A DNA stretch of 64,000 nt from Bacillota bacterium (GCA_023395595.1 JAEWYO010000004.1:15659-79658), one strand, 5' to 3'; positions 7,791 through 17,000 are shown, numbered from the stretch's first letter. The notes: generated by a model not told the origin, from the letters alone. Made by a program: numbers and translations.

Positions 7791-8837
7791 ATGAAACGAA
7801 CCCAAGTCTATCGAAAAGCGCTCCTGCTTTTGTTTGCGCTGTTGTTTTCGTTCCCGTTTGGCGGCTGCGACGGAAAAAGCACGGTTGCAAAGAAGGAACC
7901 AAGCGGCGAGGACAAACCGCTCATCGGCATGTCCTTTGACTCGTTTTTGATCGAACGCTGGCAGCGGGACAGGGATGTGTTTGTCTCCACGGCAAGTGAG
8001 CTCGGCGCAGAGGTGAACGTTCAGATCGCCAACGGAGACGCAAACGAGCAAGTTTCTCAGATTGAATACTTCATCAAGAAGAACGTGGATGCCATCGTAG
8101 TCATAGCCGTGGACTGCTACGGGCTTTCCGACATCGTGCAAAAAGCGCGGGATGCGGGAATCCCCGTGATCTCCTACGACCGGCTCATCATGAACGCAAA
8201 CACGGATTTATATATCTCCTTTGACAACGAGATGGTCGGCACCATGATGGCGCAGGCACTGGTGGACAGCCTGCCTCATGGCGGGAAAATCTTGAGCATC
8301 TGCGGTTCGCCGACGGATCAGAATGTTTCACAGGCAAACCGCGGGTTTGACGCAGTGATCTCTAAAAGCGATCTGACCATTGTTGCGGAGGAATACGCGC
8401 CCAACTGGCTGGCTGAAACCGCCTACACCGTGGTCAACAAGGCGATTGCCGATGGCGTTGTCTTCGACGGTGTACGCTGCGGCAACGACGACCTCGCCAG
8501 TCAAGCGTTCCTCGCGCTTTCGGAACACCGCCTCGCCAGCACGGTTCGTCTGGTGGGTCAGGACGCCGACCTTGCCGCCTGCCAGCGGATCGTGGAAGGC
8601 ACGCAGCTCATGACGGTCTATAAACCGGTTGAAAAACTCGCAAAAGAAGCAGCCGAAATCGTCGTCAAGATCGCCCGCGGCGAAAAACCACAAACCACGG
8701 ACACGATCTTTGATGGCGTATACGAAGTTCCCTATAAGAAACTGACCCCCATCATGGTCACGCGCGATAATATTGACGAAGTCATCATCGACGGCGGATT
8801 TCACCGCAAGGAGCAGGTTTATCTGAATCTGGATTAA
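7791..8837 (+). CDS. XylF-like sugar-binding lipoprotein (second binding protein)
   Basis: 348-residue type I periplasmic sugar-binding lipoprotein with a signal peptide ending in FGGC (lipid cysteine C26). Mature features match the XylF/ChvE group: IGMSFDSFLIERWQRD, QVSQIEYFIKKNVDAIVV, IPVISYDRLI and TDLYISFDNEMVG. It is a paralogue of the ChvE-like protein two genes on. GGAGGAAC precedes the ATG by 6 nt, and the gene is 37 bp after yesN, so it belongs with the sensor genes. It may feed the same transporter with another sugar affinity, or act as a second sensor; the sequence does not decide. Confidence 0.85.
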   Translation: MKRTQVYRKALLLLFALLFSFPFGGCDGKSTVAKKEPSGEDKPLIGMSFDSFLIERWQRDRDVFVSTASELGAEVNVQIANGDANEQVSQIEYFIKKNVDAIVVIAVDCYGLSDIVQKARDAGIPVISYDRLIMNANTDLYISFDNEMVGTMMAQALVDSLPHGGKILSICGSPTDQNVSQANRGFDAVISKSDLTIVAEEYAPNWLAETAYTVVNKAIADGVVFDGVRCGNDDLASQAFLALSEHRLASTVRLVGQDADLAACQRIVEGTQLMTVYKPVEKLAKEAAEIVVKIARGEKPQTTDTIFDGVYEVPYKKLTPIMVTRDNIDEVIIDGGFHRKEQVYLNLD

Positions 8838-9215
8838 ATCAAGCCACTAAAATTCATCTCCAATCGCGTCTGAGCACATCGCCCGGACGCTTTTTTGTTC
8901 TCCGCAGAAGCAGGCGGTATCTTTTGTCTTGTGTAGCCGCCGTTTGACTCGCAGCTTTTTGCAGGAAAGACGTGCTGATGTGCGTTTTCTTTCAAAAAAA
9001 TAGCACAATTTTGCAACACAGGATTTTCTTGGTGTGCTAGTTGCATGCATTCGCAATATTTTATAGTTACTAAACAATCATGTAAAAAATAAGCCAATTT
9101 TGAGCAGGATTTATTCGATATGTCCTGTTTTCGATTGCAAAGCGTTGTGATAGCTTGTAGATACAGCCAAGAGGCATATCAAACACATCACATCTTAAGG
9201 AGGAGAATTCTACAC
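8838..9215 (+). promoter_or_regulatory. Control region ahead of the ChvE-XylGH-XylA genes
   Basis: No gene is convincing in these 378 bases. The stretch is AT-rich compared with its surroundings. It contains TTTTTGCA and TTTTGCA motifs near 8957 and 9005, a TTGCATGCATTCGCAA segment near 9040-9058, and a TATAGT -10-like box at about 9061-9066. The missing good -35 suits an activator-dependent promoter. It probably receives the phosphorylated YesN-type regulator, separating the constitutive sensor genes from the inducible transport genes. Confidence 0.4.
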
Positions 9216-10271
9216 ATGAAGAAGATCATCACCGTACTCCTAGTCGTGGCACTGCTGTTCTCAATGGCAGCTTGCGCAGGCACGGGCGCCAAGAACGACA
9301 AGTTCGTCGGCATCTCGATGCCCACCCAGGATCTGCAGCGTTGGAACCAGGACGGCGCGAACATGAAAGAAAAGTTCGAAGCAGCCGGTTTCAAAGTCGA
9401 TCTGCAATATGCCAACAACGAAGTGGCAACGCAGGTCAGCCAGATTGAAAACATGATCTCCGCTGGCGTGAAGGTTCTCGTCATCGCCGCCATCGATGGC
9501 AAGACGCTGACCTCCGTTCTCGCATCGGCCAAGACCGCTGGCATCTATGTCATCGCGTATGACCGTCTGATCATGGACACCGACGCTGTGAGCTACTATT
9601 GCACGTTTGACAACTACATGGTCGGCACCATTCAGGGTCAGTACATTGAGTCTGCTCTGAAACTTGCTGACGGCGGTAAGTACAACATCGAAATCACCGC
9701 TGGCGACCCGGCGGACAACAACGCTCTCTACTTCTATCAGGGCGCAATCGACGTTCTCCAGAAGTACATCGACAGCGGCGTTCTGACCGTTGTTTCCAAG
9801 CAGGTCAAGTTCGAAGAAGTCGCAACCCCCGCGTGGAGCACCGAAACCTCCCAGGCCCGCATGGAAGCGATCCTCGCGTCCTTCTATGCTGATGGCACCC
9901 AGCTGGATGCCTGCCTCTGCTCCAACGACTCCACCGCCAAGGGCGTGACGAATGCTCTGGCCAGCTCGTACACCGGCAAGTACCCGATCGTCACCGGTCA
10001 GGACTGCGACATCGTCAACACCAAGGACATCATCGCCGGCAAACAGGCAATGTCCATCTTCAAAGACACCCGTACGCTCGCCGCGCAGACCGTGACCATG
10101 GTCAGCGACCTGCTCGCAGGCAAGACGCCGGAAGTCAACGACACCAAGAGCTATGACAACGGCACGGGCATCATCCCGACCTACCTCTGCGCGCCGGTGT
10201 TCGCAGACAAGAGCAACTATGAAGAACTGCTCGTCAAATCCGGCTATTACACCGCAGACCAACTCAAATAA
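9216..10271 (+). CDS. ChvE/XylF-type ABC sugar-binding lipoprotein
   Basis: 351-residue sugar-binding lipoprotein that delivers xylose (and perhaps glucose or galactose) to the ABC permease. The signal peptide ends in MAAC (C20). The body resembles Agrobacterium ChvE closely: FVGISMPTQDLQRWNQDG, QVSQIENMISAGVKVLVI, YVIAYDRLIMDTDAVSYY and FDNYMVG. The start at 9216 is fixed by an AAGGAGGAG site at 9198-9206; an upstream in-frame ATG at 9120 lacks one. A strong stem-loop follows the stop, as is common after abundant binding-protein genes. Confidence 0.93.
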   Translation: MKKIITVLLVVALLFSMAACAGTGAKNDKFVGISMPTQDLQRWNQDGANMKEKFEAAGFKVDLQYANNEVATQVSQIENMISAGVKVLVIAAIDGKTLTSVLASAKTAGIYVIAYDRLIMDTDAVSYYCTFDNYMVGTIQGQYIESALKLADGGKYNIEITAGDPADNNALYFYQGAIDVLQKYIDSGVLTVVSKQVKFEEVATPAWSTETSQARMEAILASFYADGTQLDACLCSNDSTAKGVTNALASSYTGKYPIVTGQDCDIVNTKDIIAGKQAMSIFKDTRTLAAQTVTMVSDLLAGKTPEVNDTKSYDNGTGIIPTYLCAPVFADKSNYEELLVKSGYYTADQLK

Positions 10272-10299
10272 TCAAACCTGATTTCCGGCTCCAACCGGT

Positions 10300-10331
10300 C
10301 GAAGGGCGGGCGGTCTCCCGCCCGCCCTTCG
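10300..10331 (+). other. Very stable intercistronic stem-loop after the binding-protein gene
   Basis: A 14-bp perfect GC-rich stem (10300-10313 with 10318-10331) closes on a TCTC tetraloop. No T-run follows, so it is not a standard terminator. Such hairpins protect upstream mRNA from 3' exonucleases and lower expression of the downstream ATPase relative to the binding protein. That function is inferred from position. Confidence 0.65.
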
Positions 10332-10452
10332 AAATTGCTCTCTCGTATCTTTTCTACTCTCGCCGCGATTTCAGTACGCCTGCCGCATTCCCCACTTACG
10401 GTGTAGCGAAATCGTTACGAACCAATCGTTCTTCATCCATCTGATTCACACG

Positions 10453-10467
10453 ATATTTGTCAAATAT
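10453..10467 (+). promoter_or_regulatory. Perfect 15-nt palindrome upstream of xylG
   Basis: ATATTTG-T-CAAATAT is a 7+1+7 palindrome 39 bp before the xylG start, in a 234-base spacer that has no gene. It could be an operator or a weak mRNA hairpin near the ribosome site. No regulator can be assigned. Confidence 0.4.
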
Positions 10468-10505
10468 GATTGCGGTTTTCAAACAAGCGATCTTGGAGGA
10501 ACACT

Positions 10506-12044
10506 ATGTCGGATCACATTCTCGAAATGAGACATATCACAAAAGAATTCCCCGGTGTCAAGGCGCTCGACGACGTGAGTCTGGAAGTGCGTCGCGGCGA
10601 GATTCACGCGCTGGTAGGCGAAAACGGCGCAGGAAAATCCACGTTGATGAACGTGCTCTCCGGTATTTATCCGTTCGGCAGCTACAGCGGCGAGATCGTC
10701 TATGATGGCACTGTTTGCCATTTTCAGAAGATTCGCGACAGCGAAAACTGCGGCATCGTCATCATCCATCAGGAGTTGGCGCTGGTGCCGTATCTTTCTA
10801 TCGCGGAAAATATGTTCCTCGGAAACGAGCGCGGAAGTGCGATGAACATCGACTGGAACGAAACCTATGCAAAAGCTGACGAGCTGCTTGCAGTCGTTGG
10901 TTTGCAGGAATCGTCGCATACGCTGATCAAAGACATCGGCATTGGCAAACAGCAGTTGGTTGAGATTGCAAAAGCGCTCTCCAAGAACGTAAAACTTCTG
11001 ATTCTGGACGAACCGACCGCCTCCCTCAACGAGAGCGATTCGATGAAGCTATTAAATCTGCTCAAAGAGTTCAAGAAAAATGGTGTGACCTCGATCATCA
11101 TCTCCCACAAGCTCAATGAAATCGCATATGTGGCCGATCAGATTACGATTATTCGCGACGGAGCGGTCATCGAAACCCTCGACATGGCAGAGCAGCAGGT
11201 TGATGAAGCACGCATCATCCGCGGCATGGTCGGGCGCGAGCTCACCAACCGCTTCCCCAAGCGCGAATCGCATGTGCAGGATGAAGTCGTGCTTGAGGTT
11301 GACCATTGGTCAGTGCAGCACGCGCTGTATTCCGATCGCACCGTGGTGGACGATGTTTCCTTCAAACTCAAGAGAGGCGAAGTCGTCGGCATCGCTGGTC
11401 TCATGGGCGCGGGCCGAACCGAGTTTGCCATGAGCATCTTCGGCAAGAGCTATGGCACCAACATCCGCGGCACGCTGAAAATCCACGGCAAGGAAGTCGT
11501 GCTGACCAGTGAACGGGATGCCATCAAACACGGGCTAGCATATGTCACCGAGGATCGCAAGGGCAACGGCCTGATCCTAAGCAACCCCATCCGCGTCAAC
11601 ACTACGCTGGCGCGTCTCGACAAAGTCAGCCACCGGCATGTGATCGATCTCGATCTGGAACACAAAGAAGCCGTCACTATGAAGGAGAAGCTCGGTGTCA
11701 AGAGCCCGACGGTGGAGCAGAATGTCGGAAATCTCTCCGGCGGTAACCAGCAGAAGGTGCTGCTCGCCAAATGGATGTTTGCAGAGCCCGACATCATGAT
11801 TCTCGATGAACCAACGCGCGGCATCGACGTCGGCGCGAAATATGAAATCTACTGCATCATCAACGACCTTGTCGCGGCGGGAAAATCCGTCGTTATGATC
11901 TCCTCCGAGATGCCGGAAGTGCTTGGCATGTGCGATCGCATCTATGTGATGAGTCAAGGCAAAATCGTCGGTGAAATGGACGCAGGGAGCGCAACGCAAG
12001 AGCGCATTATGTCCAGCATACTCAGCGTAAACAAAGGAGCATAA
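10506..12044 (+). CDS. xylG: Sugar ABC transporter ATPase, XylG/MmsA type
   Basis: 512-residue duplicated ATPase of the carbohydrate-uptake-2 family that energises xylose import. The first half has Walker A GENGAGKST (38-46) and Walker B LLILDEPTAS. The second half has the degenerate P-loop GLMGAGRTE, signature LSGGNQQKV and Walker B IMILDEPTRG. The ATG at 10506 follows TTGGAGG at 10494-10500 by 5 nt; an upstream ATG at 10470 lacks a ribosome site. The stop is 3 bp before the permease start. Confidence 0.94.
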   Translation: MSDHILEMRHITKEFPGVKALDDVSLEVRRGEIHALVGENGAGKSTLMNVLSGIYPFGSYSGEIVYDGTVCHFQKIRDSENCGIVIIHQELALVPYLSIAENMFLGNERGSAMNIDWNETYAKADELLAVVGLQESSHTLIKDIGIGKQQLVEIAKALSKNVKLLILDEPTASLNESDSMKLLNLLKEFKKNGVTSIIISHKLNEIAYVADQITIIRDGAVIETLDMAEQQVDEARIIRGMVGRELTNRFPKRESHVQDEVVLEVDHWSVQHALYSDRTVVDDVSFKLKRGEVVGIAGLMGAGRTEFAMSIFGKSYGTNIRGTLKIHGKEVVLTSERDAIKHGLAYVTEDRKGNGLILSNPIRVNTTLARLDKVSHRHVIDLDLEHKEAVTMKEKLGVKSPTVEQNVGNLSGGNQQKVLLAKWMFAEPDIMILDEPTRGIDVGAKYEIYCIINDLVAAGKSVVMISSEMPEVLGMCDRIYVMSQGKIVGEMDAGSATQERIMSSILSVNKGA

Positions 12045-12047
12045 CTC

Positions 12048-13241
12048 ATGAGCACCAAGAACGCAGCCCTCTGGGAAAAAACGAAATCTTTTCTTCTGAA
12101 AAATACGATGGTCATTGCACTCGTGCTGGTCTATCTGTTTTTCGTCATCCGCTCGGAAGGACGCATGTTCCTCCCGCAAAACATCAACAACCTGATCATG
12201 CAGAACTCCTACGTGGTTATCCTCGCAGTCGGTATGCTGCTTTGCATCCTCACCGGCGGCAACATCGACCTTTCGGTCGGCGCAACGGTCTGCCTCGTTG
12301 GGGCAATTGCGGGCGTGTTGATGGTCAACCTCGGCTGGAACATCTATCTCGCAATGGTCGTCTGCCTGCTGTGCGGTGTGGTAATCGGCGTTTGGCAGGG
12401 ATTCTGGATTGCATATGTACGCATTCCGCCATTCATTGTTACCCTCGCGGGCATGCTGCTCTTCCGCGGACTAGCGCAAGCAATCCTCGGCGGACTCACG
12501 ATCTCCGGCTTTTCGGAAGACTATCTCGCGATCTTCAATAACTATGTTAACATCCCCGCGTTGGACAGCGGCGTGGTCAAGTATTCCTGTATCATCTTTG
12601 GTGTAATCTGCTGCGCGGTCTACATCGTTGCGACCATTTGGGGCAACCTCAACAAGAAGCGTAAGGGCTACACCGCGGAAAAACCCGCTTCACTCTATAC
12701 CAGAATCATCCTGCTCTGCGGCATTGTGATGCTTTTGATGTACAAGCTTTCCCTCTACAAAGGTATCCCGTACATCCTGCTCTGGCTCATCGGCATCGTC
12801 GCAATCTATACCTACATCACCGCCAAGACCACCTTTGGCCGCCACTTCTATGCCCTCGGCGGAAACGAAAAGGCGACGAAACTCTCCGGCATCAACACAA
12901 ACCGAATCTACTTCTCCGCCTATGTGAACGTTTCGTTCCTCAGCGCGCTGGCAGCCCTCGTCGTTGCGGCACGCTTCACCTCAGCCAACCCGGCAGCGGG
13001 CACCAACTATGAGCTCGACGCCATCGGCTCCTGCTTCATCGGCGGTGCATCCGCATACGGCGGCATCGGCAAGGTCAGCGGTGTGGTTGTTGGCGCGGTG
13101 CTCATGGGCGTGCTCAACCTCGGCATGAACATCATCGGCGTGGACTCCAACTTCCAGAAGGTTGTCAAGGGTCTCGTGCTGCTGGTTGCTGTTATCTTCG
13201 ACGTGGTCAGCAAACGCCGCGCAGTCAAGTCCCTCGCATAA
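12048..13241 (+). CDS. xylH: Sugar ABC transporter permease, XylH type
   Basis: 397-residue integral membrane permease of the BPD_transp_2 family, with about ten hydrophobic segments. Typical motifs are visible: LCILTGGNIDLSVGA (about 65-79) after the second helix, and the C-terminal block NPAAGTNYELDAIGSCFIGG followed by GGIGKVSGVVVGAVLMGVL. It forms the channel for the ChvE-like binding protein and XylG. It is tightly linked to xylG (3-bp gap) and 58 bp from xylA. Confidence 0.94.
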   Translation: MSTKNAALWEKTKSFLLKNTMVIALVLVYLFFVIRSEGRMFLPQNINNLIMQNSYVVILAVGMLLCILTGGNIDLSVGATVCLVGAIAGVLMVNLGWNIYLAMVVCLLCGVVIGVWQGFWIAYVRIPPFIVTLAGMLLFRGLAQAILGGLTISGFSEDYLAIFNNYVNIPALDSGVVKYSCIIFGVICCAVYIVATIWGNLNKKRKGYTAEKPASLYTRIILLCGIVMLLMYKLSLYKGIPYILLWLIGIVAIYTYITAKTTFGRHFYALGGNEKATKLSGINTNRIYFSAYVNVSFLSALAALVVAARFTSANPAAGTNYELDAIGSCFIGGASAYGGIGKVSGVVVGAVLMGVLNLGMNIIGVDSNFQKVVKGLVLLVAVIFDVVSKRRAVKSLA

Positions 13242-13299
13242 TCATTCCTTGTTTCGAAATTCAACCTCTATAGGCAATCTACCAAAGGAGCAACGCGCT

Positions 13300-14616
13300 A
13301 TGGCATATTTTGATCAAATCGGCACCATCGCATATGAAGGGCCGAAAAGCAAGAATCCTCTCTCGTTTAAGTATTACAATCCGGCGGAACTCATCGCCGG
13401 CAAACCGATGAAAGATCATCTGCGCTTTGCGATGAGCTGGTGGCATACGTTTACCTATCGCGGCAACGATCCCTTCGGCGGACCTACGATCTATCGTCCT
13501 TGGGACGAGACGGCGGACGACATCGCCCGCGCCAAAGCGCGCGTTCATGCGGCGTTTGAGTTCATGGAAAAGGCGCAGATCGGCTATTTTTGCTTCCATG
13601 ACGCGGACATTGCCCCGCGTAGGGGAAACTTGCTCGAAACCAACCGCGTGCTGGATGAAGTCGTTGCGGTGATTCAGCAGGAGATGGCACGCACGGGCAT
13701 CAAGTGCCTCTGGGGCACTTCCAATTGCTTCGGCGACGACAAATTTGTCCACGGCGCTTCCACCTCGCCCAATGCCAGCGTGTTTGCCTATGCTGCCGCG
13801 CAGATCAAGAAGGCAATCGAGATCACCCAGCTGCTCGGTGGCGAGAACTACGTCTTCTGGGGTGGGCGTGAAGGCTATGAAACGCTGCTGAATACCGACA
13901 CCTCTCTAGAGCTGGACAACTTTGCACGGCTCCTGCGCATGGCGGTCGATTACGCCAAGAAGATCGGCTTCACGGGTCAATTTCTCATCGAGCCCAAGCC
14001 GAAAGAGCCGACCAAGCACCAATACGACTTTGACACGCAGACAGTGCTCTCGTTCCTGCGTAAATATAACCTTGAGCCGTATTTCAAGATGAACATCGAG
14101 GCAAACCACGCGACCCTCGCCGCGCACACCTTCCAGCACGAGCTGAACATGGCGCGCATCAACGGCGTATTCGGCAGTGTGGATGCAAACACGGGCGATC
14201 CGATGCTTGGCTGGGACACGGATCAATTCCCAACAAGCGTGTATGACACCACGCTCGCGATGTACGAAGTGCTCCTAGCGGGTGGCTTCACCACGGGCGG
14301 GTTGAACTTCGACGCGAAGGTGCGCCGCGGTTCCTTCCAGGAGGATGATCTGTTCCTCTCCTACATTGCAGGTATGGATACCTTTGCAAAAGGCCTCCGC
14401 GTGGCAGCCAAGCTGGTCGAGGACGGCGTATTTGAGCAGTTTATCGCCAAGCGCTATGAAAGCTATTCCGAAGGCATTGGCAAGGACATCGTCGGCGGGC
14501 GTGTTGGCTTCTCGGAACTCGAGGCATATGCCCTCATCCACGGTGTTACACCGAACACTTCCGGTCGGCAGGAATACCTCGAAACAGTACTGAATCAATA
14601 CATCCTCGAAGGCTGA
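13300..14616 (+). CDS. xylA: Xylose isomerase
   Basis: 438-residue class II xylose isomerase (EC 5.3.1.5) that converts D-xylose to D-xylulose in the cytoplasm with two divalent metals. Catalytic H100 and D103 lie in FCFHDADIAP. The metal-site blocks are FLIEPKPKEPTKHQYDFD, NIEANHATLAAHTFQHE and FGSVDANTGDPMLGWDTDQ. The start at 13300 follows AAAGGAG; an upstream in-frame ATG at 13162 lies inside xylH. No xylulokinase gene follows in the window. Confidence 0.97.
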   Translation: MAYFDQIGTIAYEGPKSKNPLSFKYYNPAELIAGKPMKDHLRFAMSWWHTFTYRGNDPFGGPTIYRPWDETADDIARAKARVHAAFEFMEKAQIGYFCFHDADIAPRRGNLLETNRVLDEVVAVIQQEMARTGIKCLWGTSNCFGDDKFVHGASTSPNASVFAYAAAQIKKAIEITQLLGGENYVFWGGREGYETLLNTDTSLELDNFARLLRMAVDYAKKIGFTGQFLIEPKPKEPTKHQYDFDTQTVLSFLRKYNLEPYFKMNIEANHATLAAHTFQHELNMARINGVFGSVDANTGDPMLGWDTDQFPTSVYDTTLAMYEVLLAGGFTTGGLNFDAKVRRGSFQEDDLFLSYIAGMDTFAKGLRVAAKLVEDGVFEQFIAKRYESYSEGIGKDIVGGRVGFSELEAYALIHGVTPNTSGRQEYLETVLNQYILEG

Positions 14617-14628
14617 GCCTTCGTCTCA

Positions 14629-14665
14629 TCGGTGCGGCCGAATCCCGGCTGCACCGAATGTTTTT
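14629..14665 (+). terminator. Terminator of the xylose operon
   Basis: A 12-bp stem with one mismatch (TCGGTGCGGCCG with CCGGCTGCACCGA) is followed by TTTTT at 14661-14665, 12 bp after the xylA stop. Confidence 0.88.
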
Positions 14666-15065
14666 CTCCTCTTCGCAAGCGCGCCAATCATCGCACTTCG
14701 CCGCTCGCCTGCCTGCCGCGTTTGCGCGGACTGGGACGATTCTGCGGGGGGTGTGCGCGCGTAAAGAACCGGACGCAATATTCCTGATTGCGCCGACTCG
14801 GTTCATCCCGTTGCTCTGTCAAACCATCAGCGCGCAAGCGGAGGACAAGCAGGCCGCGCGGCAACTCTGTATTTGGGCAGTATAGGGCGGCAGCAAGGCA
14901 AGCGCAATTATTTTCTTCTTTTCCTCTCTCCTCGAATTGTCCCCGACGGACTGTTCTGCTTTTACCGAACGATGACTCGGCATAAAGACGAATGGCACGC
15001 GGGGGCAATTCCATTTTATCGCAGGTTTAAAGTAGCAACGATTACAAATTTACGACGCTGAGGGC
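14666..15065. other. 400-base intergenic stretch without a supported gene
   Basis: Short open frames exist on both strands (for example 108 codons on the minus strand at 14688-15014). They lack a ribosome site, have Arg/Cys/Pro-heavy composition, and resemble no family I know. Nothing else stands out before the ZIP promoter at 15066. Confidence 0.6.
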
Positions 15066-15094
15066 TTGACGCGAAGACAAAAAGCCGCTACGAT
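15066..15094 (+). promoter_or_regulatory. Promoter of the ZIP transporter gene
   Basis: TTGACG (15066-15071) and TACGAT (15089-15094) have 17-bp spacing. The predicted transcript starts near 15101, giving a 65-nt leader. Confidence 0.7.
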
Positions 15095-15104
15095 TTTCTC
15101 AACA

Positions 15105-15131
15105 GGGCAGATGTGTGAAGACGCTCTGCCC
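15105..15131 (+). promoter_or_regulatory. Leader hairpin before the ZIP gene, possible attenuator
   Basis: GGGCAGA (15105-15111) pairs with TCTGCCC (15125-15131), followed by GTTTT. It would form at the very 5' end of the transcript. With only four T residues it is a weak terminator, and may be an attenuator or simply a 5' stabilising hairpin. Nothing ties it to a known metal riboswitch. Confidence 0.4.
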
Positions 15132-15165
15132 GTTTTGAAATGAATCCGTAAGAAAGGCAAATCGT

Positions 15166-15963
15166 ATGGGACAAGCATTGCTTTACGCATCCGCAGGCAC
15201 AGGCTTTACGTTTCTGATGACGACGCTCGGCGCCGCGATGGTTTTTTTCTTCCGCAAACAGATGAGCGGGAAAATTCAAAAGATCTTTCTCGGCTTTGCC
15301 GCCGGGGTCATGATTGCCGCCTCCGTTTGGAGTTTGTTGATTCCTGCAATCGAAGAAGCGCAGGCAGCTGGCCAGATCGGCTGGATTCCGGCTGCGGGTG
15401 GTTTTTTGTTCGGCATCGGGTTTCTGATGCTGCTGGACTATTTGATTCCCCATCTACACATCGGTTCGAAGGACGCAGAAGGCCCGAACACCTCGATGAA
15501 GCGCACTTCGCTGCTCGTGATGGCGGTTACACTGCATAACATTCCAGAGGGCATGGCGGTCGGTCTCGCGTTTGCGCTTGCGGCGCAGCACGGCGCAAGC
15601 TCTCCAGCCGCGTTTGCCGGAGCAATCGCGCTTGCGCTGGGCATCGGTATTCAAAACTTTCCCGAAGGTGCAGCAATCTCACTCCCGTTACGGCAAGAAG
15701 GCATGGGCGTAACGAAATCATTTGTCAGCGGCATGCTCAGCGGTATTGTGGAGCCAATCTTCGGCATCCTCACCGTGCTTGTCTCCTCGCTGATCGCGCC
15801 GTTTATGCCGTGGATGCTTTCCTTTGCGGCGGGCGCTATGATGTATGTCGTCGTGGAGGAGCTCATTCCGGAGGCGCACCTTGGCGAGCACAGCAACATC
15901 GGCACACTTGGTGTGATGGGTGGGTTTTTGATCATGATGATACTCGATGTCGCGCTTGGCTGA
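15166..15963 (+). CDS. ZIP family divalent metal transporter (GufA/ZupT-like)
   Basis: 265-residue membrane transporter with eight hydrophobic segments, importing zinc or related divalent metals. The two ZIP metal-binding helices are present: HNIPEGMAVGLAFA (about 124-137) and QNFPEGAAISLPL (about 163-175), each with the conserved P-E-G. The loop between TM3 and TM4 is short (PHLHIGSKDAEG) with two histidines, as in the GufA subgroup. The gene stands alone with its own promoter and terminator. Confidence 0.92.
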   Translation: MGQALLYASAGTGFTFLMTTLGAAMVFFFRKQMSGKIQKIFLGFAAGVMIAASVWSLLIPAIEEAQAAGQIGWIPAAGGFLFGIGFLMLLDYLIPHLHIGSKDAEGPNTSMKRTSLLVMAVTLHNIPEGMAVGLAFALAAQHGASSPAAFAGAIALALGIGIQNFPEGAAISLPLRQEGMGVTKSFVSGMLSGIVEPIFGILTVLVSSLIAPFMPWMLSFAAGAMMYVVVEELIPEAHLGEHSNIGTLGVMGGFLIMMILDVALG

Positions 15964-16000
15964 TCCCTTGCGCCGCGTCAAGAATCGCATACAAACACAA

Positions 16001-16028
16001 AGAGGTTCCGTATTGGAACCTCTTTTTT
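16001..16028. terminator. Terminator between ZIP gene and psuG (converging)
   Basis: AGAGGTTCC (16001-16009) pairs with GGAACCTCT (16015-16023), followed by TTTTTT on the plus strand. On the minus strand the run is TTGTGTTTG, so it may also end psuG transcripts less efficiently. Confidence 0.88.
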
Positions 16029-16049
16029 GATGGATACGCTATGATTTGA

Positions 16050-16970
16050 TTAAGAAAGCTTACAAAGCTCTTTCGAAATCTTGGCTGCAACGCGTGCGTT
16101 GTTGTAAGCCAACTGCACATTGGATGCAAAGGACACGCCTTTGGTGATCTCTTTGATCTTGGCGAGCAGGAACGGCGTGATCTCTTTGCCGCGCACACCC
16201 TTTTCATCCGCCTCGGCTAGCGCTTTGTTGATCACCTGCTCCATCTCGTCGAAGTCCAGCGCATACTGCTCCGGAATCGGGTTGCCGATGAGCACCCCGC
16301 CTTCCAGCTTGAGATCCCATTTGGTCTTGATGATCGACGCAATCTCGGCTTCATTCTTTGCGGCATAGTCCACGCCAAAGCCGCTCTTGCGGCAGTAAAA
16401 CGCGGGGAAATCGCTAGTGCCGTTGCCAATCACGGGTACGCCCATGGTTTCGAGGTATTCCAGCGTGCGCCCAATGTCGAGAATCTGTTTGGCCCCCGCG
16501 CAAACCACCGCAACGGAGGTCTGCTTGAGTTCCTGCAAGTCGGCGGAGACGTCCATCGTCACCTCGCCGCCGCGATGCACACCGCCGATTCCACCGGTTG
16601 CAAACACCTTTACCCCCGCCATCGCGGCGCAAATCATGGTGGTCGCAACGGTGGTCGCTCCATTTTTCTTCATCGCAAGATAGGTCGCCATGTCCCTACG
16701 GCTCACTTTGCCGACGTTTTCCGCGCGGCACATGGTCTCAAGTTCCGCGGGGCTCAGGCCAACCTTGATTCTGCCGTTGATCAGCGCCGTCGTCGCGGGA
16801 ACCGCGCCCTCCGCGCGCACAACCTTCTCCACTTCCGCTGCAAAGCTGACGTTCTCGGGGAATGGCATACCATGGCTTAAAATCGTGCTCTCCAGCGCAA
16901 CCACGGGTTTGTTGTGATCCAGTGCCTCCTGAATCTCCGGCAAGACATCCATATAGTCTTTCATCTGCAT
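16050..16970 (-). CDS. psuG: Pseudouridine-5'-phosphate glycosidase
   Basis: 306-residue enzyme (EC 4.2.1.70) that splits pseudouridine 5'-phosphate to uracil and ribose 5-phosphate. Characteristic blocks are VVALESTILSHGMPFPEN (E27 region), TTALINGRIKVGLS, KVSRRDM, the FATGGIGGVHRGGE loop and VIGNGTSDFPAFYCR. Length is normal. It lies 30 bp downstream of the kinase gene on the same strand, forming the usual psuK-psuG salvage operon. Confidence 0.96.
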   Translation of the reverse strand: MQMKDYMDVLPEIQEALDHNKPVVALESTILSHGMPFPENVSFAAEVEKVVRAEGAVPATTALINGRIKVGLSPAELETMCRAENVGKVSRRDMATYLAMKKNGATTVATTMICAAMAGVKVFATGGIGGVHRGGEVTMDVSADLQELKQTSVAVVCAGAKQILDIGRTLEYLETMGVPVIGNGTSDFPAFYCRKSGFGVDYAAKNEAEIASIIKTKWDLKLEGGVLIGNPIPEQYALDFDEMEQVINKALAEADEKGVRGKEITPFLLAKIKEITKGVSFASNVQLAYNNARVAAKISKELCKLS

Positions 16971-17000
16971 AACATTCGCTCCTTTCGGGCACTTTTGCCC

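Noticed and set aside
14688..15014. 108-codon minus-strand frame in the spacer after xylA
   Set aside because: No ribosome site, skewed composition and no recognisable domain.
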